Source: Nitrospirillum viridazoti
Lineage (GTDB): Bacteria > Pseudomonadota > Alphaproteobacteria > Azospirillales > Azospirillaceae
NCBI RefSeq assembly: GCF_007827975.1
Contig: NZ_VITT01000025.1
Direction: 5' to 3' (one strand)
DNA length: 64,000 nt
Every line of letters begins with the position of its first letter. The stretch's first letter is position 1. Positions 35,827 through 44,449 of the stretch are shown piece by piece. Position numbers and translations under genes: made by a program. Below the pieces are notes generated by a model. It had not been told where the DNA came from. It worked only from the letters and a program-made list of their open reading frames with translations, and did not search any database.

Positions 35827-36012
35827 TCAGTCGTCGAGAGACCGGGCCTCGTCCACCAGCATGATGGGGATGCCGTCGCGGATAGGATAGGCCAGGCGCG
35901 CCTGCTGGCTCACCAGTTCCTGGCGCTGGGCATCATAGCTGAGCGGCCCCTTGGTCAGGGGACAGACCAGGATCTCCAGCAGCTTGGGATCGACCTTGGC
36001 GGTATCGGACAT
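35827..36012 (-). CDS. Trm112 family protein
   Basis: The 61-residue protein has the Trm112/YcaR layout: DPKLLEILVCPLTKGPLSYD, and AYPIRDGIPIMLVDEAR at the end. Only one of the usual zinc cysteines remains (VCPLT), as is common in proteobacterial members. In eukaryotes Trm112 activates methyltransferases; the bacterial role is uncertain. It lies 11 bp before the DUF971 gene in the same transcript direction. Confidence 0.93.
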   Translation of the reverse strand: MSDTAKVDPKLLEILVCPLTKGPLSYDAQRQELVSQQARLAYPIRDGIPIMLVDEARSLDD

Positions 36013-36036
36013 GGGAAAGGGTCCCTGAAAAAGAAA

Positions 36037-36702
36037 TCAGTGGCGCGCGGCGTCGCCGTCCGCCGATTCATGCACCGCCATCTGCACCAACGCCAGCAGC
36101 ATCGACGCGCGACCGACGAAATCCGGCGCCTCCAGCAGTGCCTGCTTCTCAGCCGGCGTGAAGGGGCACAGCATGGCGATGGTGGCGACCAGCTGCTCGT
36201 CCGACGCCGTCTCCAGCGCCTGCCAGTTCACCGTCAGCGACCGCCGGGTGAAATAGGGCTTCAGCGCCGCCATCAGACCGGCGCGGTCGAAGCCGCCGTC
36301 GGCCGGGGCAACGAAGTCGCCGGCGAAGGGCGACCAGTCGGCCATGACGCGGCGATAGCCCCGCATGGTCGACACCTCTTCCCGGATGCGGAAACGGCAA
36401 AGGCCGGACAGGGTGATGAGATAGCGGCCGTCGTCCGTTTCGGCGAAAGCCGTCAGCCGGCCGCAACAGCCCACGCCGGCCAGCGGCGGATCGATGCTGC
36501 TGTCCGTTTCCGTTCCCGGTTCCACCGGCTGGATCATACCGATCAGCCGGTCGCCAGCCAGGCTGTCCTGCACCATGGCCAGGTAGCGCGGCTCGAACAC
36601 ATTGAGCGGCAGGCGGGCCCGGGGCAGCACCAGCACCCCCGTCAGGGGAAAGACGGGGATGCTGGCCGGCAGCTGCTCGAAGGTGGGGGCAAAGGGGCTC
36701 AT
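36037..36702 (-). CDS. Lon substrate-binding-domain protein
   Basis: The 221-residue protein is the N-terminal LON (PUA-like) domain alone: LPASIPVFPLTGVLVLPRARLPLNVFEPRYL, shown here in parts as FPLTGVLVLPRARLPLNVFE, then IGMIQP and GCCGRLTAF. No AAA+ or protease domain follows, as expected for this stand-alone family. ATG 36702 is chosen over GTG 36705. It is 25 bp after ybbN; the pairing with YbbN thioredoxin is a conserved alphaproteobacterial arrangement. Confidence 0.92.
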   Translation of the reverse strand: MSPFAPTFEQLPASIPVFPLTGVLVLPRARLPLNVFEPRYLAMVQDSLAGDRLIGMIQPVEPGTETDSSIDPPLAGVGCCGRLTAFAETDDGRYLITLSGLCRFRIREEVSTMRGYRRVMADWSPFAGDFVAPADGGFDRAGLMAALKPYFTRRSLTVNWQALETASDEQLVATIAMLCPFTPAEKQALLEAPDFVGRASMLLALVQMAVHESADGDAARH

Positions 36703-36727
36703 CACTTCGTTACGACAGCGAAGTCAC

Positions 36728-37660
36728 TTAGGCGAACAAGATGGAAGAGAGCTTGCGCCGCCCCGCGATGGCCAGCGGGTGCTTGAAGCCCAAGGCTTCG
36801 AAGAACTTCACCAGCTGCTTGCGGGCCGCCTGCTCATTCCATTCGCGGTCGCGCTTCACGATGTCCAGCAGGTGGTCCACCGCCGCCTCCTGCTGGCCGC
36901 CGGCATAAAGGGCCAAGGCCAGGTCATAGCGCGCCTGGTGGTTGTCGGCATCGGCCGCCACCGCCCGTTCCAGGTCGCCCACGGGGCCCATGTCCGCCGC
37001 CTGGCGGGCCAGGTCCATCTGCGTGCGCAGGGCCACGATCTCCGGCGCCTTGGCCAGGGCCGCCGGTGCCTGGTCCAGCATCTCCTGCGCGGTGTCCGCC
37101 TGGTCGGCGGCCAGCAGGCAGCGGATCAGGCCAGCGTAGGCCGCGGCATTTTCCGGCTCCTCGCCCAGCACTTCGTTATAGAGGGCGGCCGCCGTCTGGG
37201 CGTCGCCCGACTCCAGCAGCTGGCCGGCCTCCTCCAGCACGGCGGCGATGTCGGCGGCGCCGGGCACGCCGCCCGCCGCCTGCACCAGGCGGTCGATGAA
37301 CTGCTTCACCTGGCTTTCCGGCAAGGCGCCGGTGAAGCCGTCCACCGGCCGGCCCTGGAAGAAGGCATAGACGGCGGGGATGGACTGGATGCGCAGCTGG
37401 CCGGCGATGGCCGGGTTCTGGTCGGTGTCGATCTTGACCAGCTTCACGGCGCCCTTGGCGGCCAGCACGGCCTTTTCGATGATGGGGCCCAGGGTCTTGC
37501 AGGGGCCGCACCACGGCGCCCAGAAGTCCACGATCACCGGCACCTCGCGTGAGGCTTCGATGACGTCGGCCATGAAGGTGCGGTCGCTGCCGTCCTTGAT
37601 CAGGTCGGACTTGTCCACCGGGGCGTTGCCACCGGGGGCGGCGTTGGTCGGAAACTGCAT
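36728..37660 (-). CDS. ybbN: Thioredoxin-TPR co-chaperone YbbN
   Basis: The 310-residue protein joins a thioredoxin domain with FWAPWCGPCKTLGPII (Cys51 and Cys54, so redox-competent, unlike E. coli YbbN which has SQHC) to C-terminal TPR-like helices (about 150-310) that bind chaperones and clients. ATG 37660 follows AAGGGA; the frame is open upstream but contains low-quality sequence. It is first in the four-gene minus-strand cluster. Confidence 0.92.
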   Translation of the reverse strand: MQFPTNAAPGGNAPVDKSDLIKDGSDRTFMADVIEASREVPVIVDFWAPWCGPCKTLGPIIEKAVLAAKGAVKLVKIDTDQNPAIAGQLRIQSIPAVYAFFQGRPVDGFTGALPESQVKQFIDRLVQAAGGVPGAADIAAVLEEAGQLLESGDAQTAAALYNEVLGEEPENAAAYAGLIRCLLAADQADTAQEMLDQAPAALAKAPEIVALRTQMDLARQAADMGPVGDLERAVAADADNHQARYDLALALYAGGQQEAAVDHLLDIVKRDREWNEQAARKQLVKFFEALGFKHPLAIAGRRKLSSILFA

Positions 37661-37866
37661 GGCCTCGTATCCCTTCTCAGCCGCAGGAGCCGCCGCCCAC
37701 CCTGGGCACGGCATGGGGCCCCCGCGCATGGTCCCTGAAATGAGTCCGCCGGGCCGCCGCCGCAAGGGGCACGCGCGCCCCACGCGCCGTCGGGGCGGGT
37801 GACCGGTCCCTTATAGCTGCCCCCGCGCGGGGAAAAAAGGCGCCCGATTTTTCCTGAAAAAAGCGC

Positions 37867-37894
37867 TTGCATTCGATCGGCACCTGCATATTAT
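37867..37894 (+). promoter_or_regulatory. Promoter of the tRNA-Gly pair
   Basis: TTGCAT (37867-37872), 16 bp, TATTAT (37889-37894), 60 bp before the first tRNA; AT-rich compared with surroundings. Confidence 0.6.
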
Positions 37895-37953
37895 CCGCGC
37901 TCACCGCCGGGGGGCACTGATCGTAAGGTCGGTGCCGAACGTCGGAATGGAGT

Positions 37954-38028
37954 GCGGGCGTAGCTCAGGGGTAGAGCACAACCTTGCCAAGGTTGGGGTC
38001 GAGGGTTCGAATCCCTTCGCCCGCTCCA
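37954..38028 (+). tRNA. tRNA-Gly(GCC), copy 1
   Basis: A 75-nt cloverleaf: acceptor GCGGGCG/CGCCCGC, D arm TAGCTCAGGGGTAGAGC, anticodon loop TTGCCAA (anticodon GCC), T arm GAGGGTTCGAATCCCTT, encoded CCA at 38026-38028. Confidence 0.97.
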
Positions 38029-38047
38029 GTCTTCCTCAGGGAAGAGC

Positions 38048-38090
38048 AAGCGAGAAAAGGCCGGGCCGGCTGGTTCGGCCTTTCGCTTTT
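38048..38090 (+). terminator. Hairpin and T-run after tRNA-Gly copy 1
   Basis: AAGCGAGAAAAGGCCG pairs with CGGCCTTTCGCTT (one bulge) and the right arm runs into CTTTT. The second tRNA copy follows, so this may be partial termination or a processing hairpin. Confidence 0.7.
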
Positions 38091-38127
38091 AGGTGAGCCT
38101 TCCCTGTGAAGGCGGAGAGTTGGGTAC

Positions 38128-38202
38128 GCGGGCGTAGCTCAGGGGTAGAGCACAACCTTGCCAAGGTTGGGGTCGAGGGTTCGAATCCCTTCGCCCGCTC
38201 CA
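38128..38202 (+). tRNA. tRNA-Gly(GCC), copy 2
   Basis: Identical over 75 nt to copy 1, 174 bp downstream, with encoded CCA. Confidence 0.97.
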
Positions 38203-38238
38203 GTCTCTCCAGAACACGGCAGAGAACGCAAAAGCATC

Positions 38239-38266
38239 AAAGGCGCCCACCCGGGCGCCTTTTGCG
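38239..38266 (+). terminator. Intrinsic terminator after tRNA-Gly copy 2
   Basis: AAAGGCGCCC-ACCC-GGGCGCCTTTT, perfect stem with T-run, flanked by an outer GCAAAAG/TTTTGC pairing. Confidence 0.92.
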
Positions 38267-38450
38267 TTTCCGGCCTCAACTCCCCCCTGCATTCCAACGA
38301 GACGGGGGCACCATGCTAAGCCCTAGACATCCGCCATCTGACGTGCCGGCGCCGGCGAAAGCCGCTGGCAGGCGGCGCCCTCTCCTGCTTTCCTGTTGCC
38401 TGGGCGTTCGCGGGGGCTTGGGGGCAATGGTGGCGTGGGGGCGGTCACGG

Positions 38451-39701
38451 ATGGGATGGGCAATGGGCGGCAGGTCGCTGGGCCCGCAGTTCAATTGGCT
38501 ATGGGCGGCCTATGCCGTCAGTGTCGCGGGCACCTGGCTGGCCTGGGGCGGTTTTCCCCTGATCGCGGTCACGGTGTTGCACTGCGGCCCCGCCGCCGTG
38601 TCCCTGATGATGGCGGGGGGCCTGGCGGCGGGGGCGGTCGCCGCGATTCCCATGGGCCCCTGGGCCGAGTTCCGGGCCAAGCGGGGCGTGCTGATAACCA
38701 TGGACCTGGTCCGCTTCGCCGCCATCATCACCGTTCCCATCGCCTATCCGCTAGGCTGGCTGAGTTATGCCCAGTTGCTGGTCGTCTCCGTCATCGTTGC
38801 CACCGCCAATATCACCTTCACGGCGGCCAGCGGCGCCTACATCAAGGCGCTGGTTCCCCGGGAGGACCTGATCACCGCCAACGCCGTGCTGGAATCCACC
38901 AGCTGGGTCGCGACCATCGCGGGGCCGCCCCTGGGCGGGATGGCCATCGGGCTGATGGGTCCCGTGGCGACCGTCCTGGTCGACGCCGTCAGCTATCTGC
39001 TCTCGGCCCTGGGCATCGGCATGATCAAGGGGCAGGAGCGGCCGCCGACGCGGCCCGCCGGCCCCAGCCGGCGGCTGGCCGAATTGCTGGACGGCTGGCG
39101 TTTCATCCTGGCGCACCCGACGCTGCGGCGGCTGTTCCTCAACACCGTGCTGGTGAACGCCATGATCATGGTCAGCGCACCGCTGATGGCCTTTCTGATG
39201 CTGGGGCCGCTGGCGTATACGCCCTGGCAGTATGGCCTGGCCTTCGGCCTGCCCTGCGTCGGCGGTCTGATCGGGTCGCGCCTGGCGCGCCCGCTGGCGG
39301 CGCGCCTGGGCCAGCGCACCACCATCCTGGTGGCGGGAACCCTGCGGGCCGGTTGGTCGCTGGGCCTGGCCTTCATCGGCCCCGGCACCCCCGGCCTGCT
39401 CCTGGTCATCGCCGTGCAGTTCGGCTTGGTGCTGTGCTGCGGCGCCTTCAACCCGGTCATGGCCTCGTTCCGCCTGGAACAGCTGGCCGCCGACCGCGTC
39501 GCCCGCACCCTGTCCGCCTGGTCGGTCACCAACAGCCTGACCACGGCGGCGCTGATCGCCCTGTGGGGCCTGCTGGCCGACATGACCAGCCCCCGCATCG
39601 CCATCGCCATCGCCGGCATCCTCATGCTGGCGACGCCCGTCCTGCTGCCCTGGCGCCAGATGCGGCCGGCCGCCAGCCTGGCCCCGGGCCTGTCGTCCTG
39701 A
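38451..39701 (+). CDS. MFS transporter (DHA3/EntS-like)
   Basis: The protein of about 416 residues has 10-12 membrane helices and starts, in this family's usual way, with a short cytoplasmic piece (RSLGPQFNWLWAAYAVSVAG). PREDLITANAVLESTSWVAT and VDAVSYLLSALGIGMI are typical of DHA3 exporters related to EntS. Substrate is unknown. ATG 38451 is chosen by family N-terminus; in-frame ATGs at 38313 and 38427 would add an untypical Arg-rich leader. It is convergent with a LysR gene. Confidence 0.82.
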   Translation: MGWAMGGRSLGPQFNWLWAAYAVSVAGTWLAWGGFPLIAVTVLHCGPAAVSLMMAGGLAAGAVAAIPMGPWAEFRAKRGVLITMDLVRFAAIITVPIAYPLGWLSYAQLLVVSVIVATANITFTAASGAYIKALVPREDLITANAVLESTSWVATIAGPPLGGMAIGLMGPVATVLVDAVSYLLSALGIGMIKGQERPPTRPAGPSRRLAELLDGWRFILAHPTLRRLFLNTVLVNAMIMVSAPLMAFLMLGPLAYTPWQYGLAFGLPCVGGLIGSRLARPLAARLGQRTTILVAGTLRAGWSLGLAFIGPGTPGLLLVIAVQFGLVLCCGAFNPVMASFRLEQLAADRVARTLSAWSVTNSLTTAALIALWGLLADMTSPRIAIAIAGILMLATPVLLPWRQMRPAASLAPGLSS

Positions 39702-39720
39702 CCCGTGGCGGGGACGGCGG

Positions 39721-40596
39721 TCAGCCTTCCGCCGGCAGCCCCAGTTCATCCCGGATGGTGTCCAGCAGGATGCCGGCCAGACGGGCGGCGGCGGGGGACG
39801 GATCCGCCTCCGCCCGGTGGAGGGCCAGGGGAACGCGCGGCAGGGGCGGCAAGCCGGTGGCGGCGGGGTCCAACACGGACAAGGTGCGGGGCATGGTGAC
39901 GGTGGTACGCACCGTCAGGCCCAGCCCCCCCTCCGCCGCCGCCCACAGCCCGGACAGGCTGGGGCTGGTGAAGGCCAGGCGCCAAGGCAGGCCGGCACCA
40001 TCCAGCGCCGCCACCGCGGCGGAGCGGAAAGCGCAAGGAGCCGGCAGCACGGCCAGCGGCAGGGGCTCCCCCTCCAAGGCAGCCATGCCGGGCCAATCAG
40101 GCCGCCCGATCCAAGCAATGGGCAGTTCGGCCACCTGCCGGGCATAGGGCGTGCCCCGGCCGTCACCCCAGATGAGCGCCAGGTCCAGTTCGCCCTTCAC
40201 CGTCTTTTCCGTCAGGGGCGTGCTGCGGTCCACCTGCACCTCCACCCGCACCTTGGGATGGGCCCGGTTGAAACGGTTCAGCACGCCGGGCAGCCAGGTT
40301 TCGGCGAAATCCTGCGGCAGGCCCAGGCGCACCCAGCCCGCGACCTCCGCCCCCCGGATGCCGTCCACCGCCTCATCGTTCAAGTCCAGAAGGCGCTTGG
40401 CGTAGCTCAGCAGGCTTTCGCCGGCGGGGGTCAGGGCCAGGCCGCGCCCGGATTTCTGAACCAGGGGCCGGCCGATCTGATCCTCCAGCTTGCGCAACTG
40501 GGTGCTGATTGCGGACTGCGACCGGCCCAGCCGTTCTGCCGCGCGGGCGAAGCTGCCCAGCTCGAAGCCAGTCACGAAGGTCCGCAGGACATCCAT
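39721..40596 (-). CDS. LysR-type regulator (divergent from tautomerase gene)
   Basis: The 291-residue protein has a winged HTH at the N-terminus (ELGSFARAAERLGRSQSAISTQL, split as RAAERLGRSQSAIST) and the two-lobed effector domain. ATG 40596 gives the standard MDVLRTFV start; upstream TTG 40620 and GTG 40617 are possible. It is divergent from the tautomerase gene with a 170-bp AT-rich control region between, the usual layout for a LysR and its target. Confidence 0.9.
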   Translation of the reverse strand: MDVLRTFVTGFELGSFARAAERLGRSQSAISTQLRKLEDQIGRPLVQKSGRGLALTPAGESLLSYAKRLLDLNDEAVDGIRGAEVAGWVRLGLPQDFAETWLPGVLNRFNRAHPKVRVEVQVDRSTPLTEKTVKGELDLALIWGDGRGTPYARQVAELPIAWIGRPDWPGMAALEGEPLPLAVLPAPCAFRSAAVAALDGAGLPWRLAFTSPSLSGLWAAAEGGLGLTVRTTVTMPRTLSVLDPAATGLPPLPRVPLALHRAEADPSPAAARLAGILLDTIRDELGLPAEG

Positions 40597-40768
40597 GTCG
40601 AGGTTGACGCGCGCCACCAAAGCCGGGCTCCAACAGTTCGATTATATGAATGTATTGGTTCTTAAGTTTCAAATTTTCGGAATGATTGTGCCCCCTTACC
40701 TTCAAGGACGTCAAGCGGGTCCGCCCGCCCCTTTCGAAGCCCGCCCTTTTCGAAGAATGGAGCGCATC
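40597..40768. promoter_or_regulatory. AT-rich divergent control region of lysR and tautomerase genes
   Basis: Contains AT-rich sequence unlike flanks, with TTCTTAAGTTTCAAATTTTC around 40660-40678 and several T-N11-A candidates. No single LysR box stands out. Confidence 0.4.
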
Positions 40769-41158
40769 ATGCCCCTCGTCCGCATCTCCCTGATCAAGGG
40801 CAAGCCGGCCGCCCACATCCGCGCCATCGCCGACGGCGTCCACCAGGCGCTGACCGACACCTTCGGCGTGCCGGCCGACGACCGCTTCCAGCTGATCGAC
40901 CAGCATGAGCGGGACACCTTCCTTTACGACGCCGATTACCTGGGGGTGCATCGTACCGACGACCTGGTGATGATCACCATCCTGGCCAGCAACTGGCGCG
41001 ACACCGCGCAGAAGCAGGCCCTGTATCGCGCCATCGCCGAGAATCTGACCCGCGCCCCCGGCCTGCGACCGGAGGACGTGATGGTGGTGCTGGCACCCAA
41101 CCAGCGGGACGACTGGTCCTTCGGCAACGGCCTCGCCTCTTACATCACCCCCGCCTAA
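40769..41158 (+). CDS. Tautomerase-superfamily protein
   Basis: The 129-residue protein starts Met-Pro (MPLVRISLIKGKPAAHIRAI), so after Met removal proline-1 is the catalytic base, as in 4-oxalocrotonate tautomerase relatives. ATG 40769 is chosen for that reason, and GGAG is upstream; an ATG four codons earlier would bury the proline. DDRFQLIDQHERDTF and PEDVMVVLAPNQRDDWSFGNG match the longer two-motif family of this superfamily. Likely regulated by the divergent LysR. Substrate is unknown. Confidence 0.88.
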   Translation: MPLVRISLIKGKPAAHIRAIADGVHQALTDTFGVPADDRFQLIDQHERDTFLYDADYLGVHRTDDLVMITILASNWRDTAQKQALYRAIAENLTRAPGLRPEDVMVVLAPNQRDDWSFGNGLASYITPA

Positions 41159-41173
41159 CATAGGAGAAGCGCC

Positions 41174-41575
41174 ATGGATTCCCTCATCCACGATACCTTG
41201 GCCCGCGAGGCCTATGCCCGCAGCCCCCTGGCCAATTCCCCTTTCACCCGCCTGGGACCGCTGCTCCCGACCCTGTCGTCCACCGCCGGCGGCCTGGCCC
41301 TGATGGCCCTGCGCCACGATTCGCACGGGGCGGGCGGGGTGGAAATGGCCGCCTACGCCATCGCGGCCCTGGCCGGCCTGGCTGCCACCCGCCAGCGGCT
41401 AAGGGGCGGCGGCCTGCTGCTGGCTGCCCTGGCCCTGCTGGTGGCGGCGGCCGCCGCGCTGGTGGGCATGGCGCTGGACGGCGCCGCCTTCCTGCCTGCG
41501 GGCGCCAGCGCCCTGGCCGCGCTGGCGCTGGGGTCGCTGGCGGCAGGGGCCGGGATGGAGGCTGGTCAGCGCTGA
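41174..41575 (+). CDS. Hypothetical membrane protein
   Basis: The 133-residue protein has AGGAG before ATG 41174 and lies 15 bp after the tautomerase gene, so they are probably co-transcribed. Three to four hydrophobic, Ala/Leu/Gly-rich segments fill residues about 30-128 (GLLLAALALLVAAAAALVG). No motif is recognised. Its 3' end overlaps that of the convergent SDR gene by 10 bp. Confidence 0.65.
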   Translation: MDSLIHDTLAREAYARSPLANSPFTRLGPLLPTLSSTAGGLALMALRHDSHGAGGVEMAAYAIAALAGLAATRQRLRGGGLLLAALALLVAAAAALVGMALDGAAFLPAGASALAALALGSLAAGAGMEAGQR

Positions 41576-42384
41576 CCGTGAGCCGCGGCCGAGACCTCCG
41601 CCCATTCCTCCCACACGGACAGGCGGCGGGCATAGACCTGGCGGATCAGGGGCAACGGCCCCGTGCCCAGCAGCAGGCGCAGGGGCGGGGTCTCGGCATC
41701 CACCACCTTCAGGATGGCATCCGCAGTGGCCTGGGGATTTCCCGACATCTCCGGCTTGAAATTGGCCATGACGGCTGCGCGCACGCCGTCATAGTCGGCC
41801 ATCGCCGGCGCGAAGGCGATGGAGGCGCGGAAATCGGTGGCGAAGCTGCCGGGCTCGATGATGGTCACCTTGATGCCAAAGCCCGCGACCTCTCCGGCCA
41901 GGGCCTCGCTCAATGCCTCCACCGCATGCTTGGTGGCGGTGTAGACGCCGGCGGTGGGGAAGCTGACCACGCCGCCAATGCTGGACACCGTCAGGATATG
42001 ACCATGCCCCTGAGCCCGCAGCAACGGCACGGCCGCCTGGATGACAGACAGCGTGCCGAAGACGTTGGTGTCGAAATTGGCGCGCGCCGCCTCCGCCGTC
42101 ATCTCCTCCACAGCACCCATGCAGCCATAGCCGGCGTTGCTGAGCACCACGTCCAGGCCGCCGAAATGCGCGTGCGCCCGCGCCACCGCCCGGAACACGC
42201 CGTCGCGATCGGTGACGTCCAAGGCCAGGGGCGCCAGCCGGTCGCCATGCTCGGCGGCCAAGTCGGCCAAGGCGCCGATGTCGCGGGCGGTGGCGGCGAC
42301 CCGGTCGCCCCGCCGCAGCGCCGCCTCCGCCCAGATACGGCCGAAGCCGCGGTTGGCGCCGGTGATGAACCATGTCTTCGCCAT
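41566..42384 (-). CDS. Short-chain dehydrogenase/reductase
   Basis: The 272-residue enzyme has the classical SDR features: cofactor loop TGANRGFG near the N-terminus, LSNAGYG, catalytic serine in VSSIGG, and YTATKHA with Tyr-x3-Lys. The substrate is not predictable. ATG 42384 is favoured; the frame continues to 42408. It is divergent from the tetR gene across a strong double palindrome, so it is the probable target of that repressor. Confidence 0.92.
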   Translation of the reverse strand: MAKTWFITGANRGFGRIWAEAALRRGDRVAATARDIGALADLAAEHGDRLAPLALDVTDRDGVFRAVARAHAHFGGLDVVLSNAGYGCMGAVEEMTAEAARANFDTNVFGTLSVIQAAVPLLRAQGHGHILTVSSIGGVVSFPTAGVYTATKHAVEALSEALAGEVAGFGIKVTIIEPGSFATDFRASIAFAPAMADYDGVRAAVMANFKPEMSGNPQATADAILKVVDAETPPLRLLLGTGPLPLIRQVYARRLSVWEEWAEVSAAAHGQR

Positions 42385-42409
42385 TGTGCCTCTCCAATAA
42401 ATTTGCACC

Positions 42410-42461
42410 GTGCGCGAATTCGCACTGAGTGCGATATAAAATATCGCACCGGGTGCGATAT
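42410..42461. promoter_or_regulatory. Operator array between SDR and tetR genes
   Basis: GTGCG-N6-CGCAC (42410-42425), then GTGCGATAT-AAA-ATATCGCAC (42429-42449) and ATATCGCAC-CGG-GTGCGATAT (42441-42461), the last two perfect and sharing a half-site. They lie over the likely promoters of both genes. Confidence 0.85.
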
Positions 42462-42496
42462 TTCAAGGGCGGGCCATTCATGCGATAAGGGCGTCC

Positions 42497-43165
42497 ATGG
42501 ACGCCGCCCCCCCATCACCCGCCCCCCCATCACCCGCGACGCCGGGCAAGACCGAAGGCCTGCGCGACCGCAAGCGTCGGGAGACGATGCAGCGCATCGC
42601 CGACACCGGCCTGAAGCTGTTCATGGAAAATGGATTCGAGGCGACGACCCTGGACGCCATCGCCGCCGCCGCCGGCATCGCCCGACGCACCTTCTTCTAT
42701 TATTTCAAGTCCAAGGAGGACGTGCTGCTGGCCTGGCAAGGCAGCGGCTTCGTGGAGGCCATCGGCCCGGCCCTGCTGCAGGAACCGGCGGACCAGCCCC
42801 CCCTGGCCGCCGCGCGGCACTGCCTGCTGACGCTGGCCGCCCGCTTCGAAACCAAGGCGTCCATCGCCGCCGATGCCCTGTTGCGCTCCACCGAGGCGCT
42901 GCGCGCCCGCAAGCTGGCCAAGATGGTGGATATGGAACGCGACTTGGCCCAGGTGATGGCGGAACGGTGGTCCGACCGGCCGCCGGAGGATCTGCGCGTG
43001 GCGGCCATGCTGGCGATCGGCGCCCTGCGCCTGGCCCAGGAGGAGTGGCGCCACGACCATGCGGCCCATCCAGACACCGCCCGCTCCCTGGCTGAGCATC
43101 TGAAGGCCACGTTCGCCCTGTTGGACCGCCAGGTGCCGGTCGTGACACAGGCTCGGGACTCATAA
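42497..43165 (+). CDS. TetR-family regulator
   Basis: The 222-residue protein has a Pro-rich leader, a TetR HTH (FEATTLDAIAAAAGIARRTF followed by FYYFKSKEDVLL, residues about 45-75) and a helical ligand domain. It is divergent from the SDR gene, and the intergenic palindromes GTGCGATAT/ATATCGCAC are the likely binding sites for repression of both genes. Confidence 0.93.
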   Translation: MDAAPPSPAPPSPATPGKTEGLRDRKRRETMQRIADTGLKLFMENGFEATTLDAIAAAAGIARRTFFYYFKSKEDVLLAWQGSGFVEAIGPALLQEPADQPPLAAARHCLLTLAARFETKASIAADALLRSTEALRARKLAKMVDMERDLAQVMAERWSDRPPEDLRVAAMLAIGALRLAQEEWRHDHAAHPDTARSLAEHLKATFALLDRQVPVVTQARDS

Positions 43166-43283
43166 AAACCGTCTGGATGGTCTTTACTTGCCTGCGAAGC
43201 CGTCATGGTGATGTTGGTAAGCAGGGGTTTCCCTGTCCGCCTCCGCCGGCGGGGCCCAGTCAGCAAAGGCCCGCCTGCGCCGC

Positions 43284-44282
43284 CTAGAACAGCCGGCGCC
43301 AGTGCAGCACCACCAGGGACACCAGGATGGTGAAGACCATGACGCCGCAGACCCACATGAAGCCGGCGTCGTGGCCGCTCCACGGCAGGCCGCCCACGTT
43401 CATGCCGAAGATGCCGGTGATCAGGTTCACCGGCAGCAGGATGGTGGTGACGATGGACAGGACATAGAGGTTGCGGTTCGTCGCCTCGCTGAAGCGGTTG
43501 GACAGTTCGTCCTGCAGCAGGCGGGCGCGTTCCTGTACCAGGTCCAGATCCTGGCCGACGCCGTCCAGCCGGTCGATGCCCTGGCGCAGGCGGGCCTGAT
43601 CCTCCCCCCCGCACCAGCCGGGCAGACGGCCCAGCGCCACATTCAGCGCCGTGCGCTGCGGGCCGATGTGGCGGCGCAAGCGGGCGGAGGTGCGGCGGAT
43701 GCGCCCCAGCTTCTCCCCCTCATCTTCCAGCCGGTCCGCCAGCAGGGCGTCCTCCACATCGTCGACATCGTTGGCCAGCTCACTGACCTCCGCCGCCACC
43801 GTGTCGGTCAGATGGAACATGAGGTGGGCGATCAGGTCGACGGCGCTGGTGGGCGCCAGGCCTTGGCTGATGGCGCGGCGCAGCTGGTCCACCGCCATCA
43901 GCGGCTGGCGCCGGGCGGTGATGACCAGGTGGGAATCCATGTACAGGCGCAACTGGCCCAGGCCGCCGGCGGGATCATCGAAGCGGTGATGCAGGTCGGC
44001 CAGCACGCCGGTGAGGCCGTCGCCCACCGGTTCCAGGCGGAAATGGCTGTCCTGGCCCAGCAGCGCCTGGCGGGCACCACGCGGCAGGGTGGGCATGGCC
44101 TCGATCCACTGCCGCGCCCGCACGTCCACCAGGTTGAAATGTAGCCAGACCAGGCCGCCGGGCTCCGCCATGGCGTCGTTGATCCCGGGCCAGGGAACCG
44201 GCGCCACCGTTCCGTTGCGGATCAGGAATCCGCAGATCAGCCCGTGTTCCTCGCTGATGTCCGACGCCGCGCGCGTGCCCAT
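43284..44282 (-). CDS. CorA-family zinc/magnesium transporter (ZntB-like)
   Basis: The 332-residue protein has a large acidic cytoplasmic domain, a long helix with DVDDVEDALLADRLEDEGEK, and two C-terminal membrane helices with the pore motif GMN (ITGIFGMNVGGLPW). GMN followed by VGG resembles ZntB more than CorA. The complex is a pentamer in the inner membrane moving Zn2+ or Mg2+. ATG 44282 lies after GGAGG; the frame extends upstream without family similarity. Confidence 0.9.
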   Translation of the reverse strand: MGTRAASDISEEHGLICGFLIRNGTVAPVPWPGINDAMAEPGGLVWLHFNLVDVRARQWIEAMPTLPRGARQALLGQDSHFRLEPVGDGLTGVLADLHHRFDDPAGGLGQLRLYMDSHLVITARRQPLMAVDQLRRAISQGLAPTSAVDLIAHLMFHLTDTVAAEVSELANDVDDVEDALLADRLEDEGEKLGRIRRTSARLRRHIGPQRTALNVALGRLPGWCGGEDQARLRQGIDRLDGVGQDLDLVQERARLLQDELSNRFSEATNRNLYVLSIVTTILLPVNLITGIFGMNVGGLPWSGHDAGFMWVCGVMVFTILVSLVVLHWRRLF

Positions 44283-44449
44283 GGCCCCTCCGCCTATCGG
44301 GACGGCCCCAACGCCGCCGCCCGTCTTCTGTGATGCCGGGCAGAAACGGCCAACGTCAATGCCTTGGAATCTTACGGCTTTGTGACAGGGCAGGTTCGCA
44401 GCCTGCGACGCGATGGCATGCGTCGCTTTGCCGCAAAAAAGCGCGCTGA

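Noticed and set aside
38106..38450. Upstream extension of the MFS gene across tRNA-Gly copy 2
   Set aside because: The tRNA and its terminator occupy this sequence; the family N-terminus begins near 38451.
44405..44426. Hairpin GCGACGC-N8-GCGTCGC after the CopD-like gene as a terminator
   Set aside because: Stem is short and no U-run follows on the minus strand.
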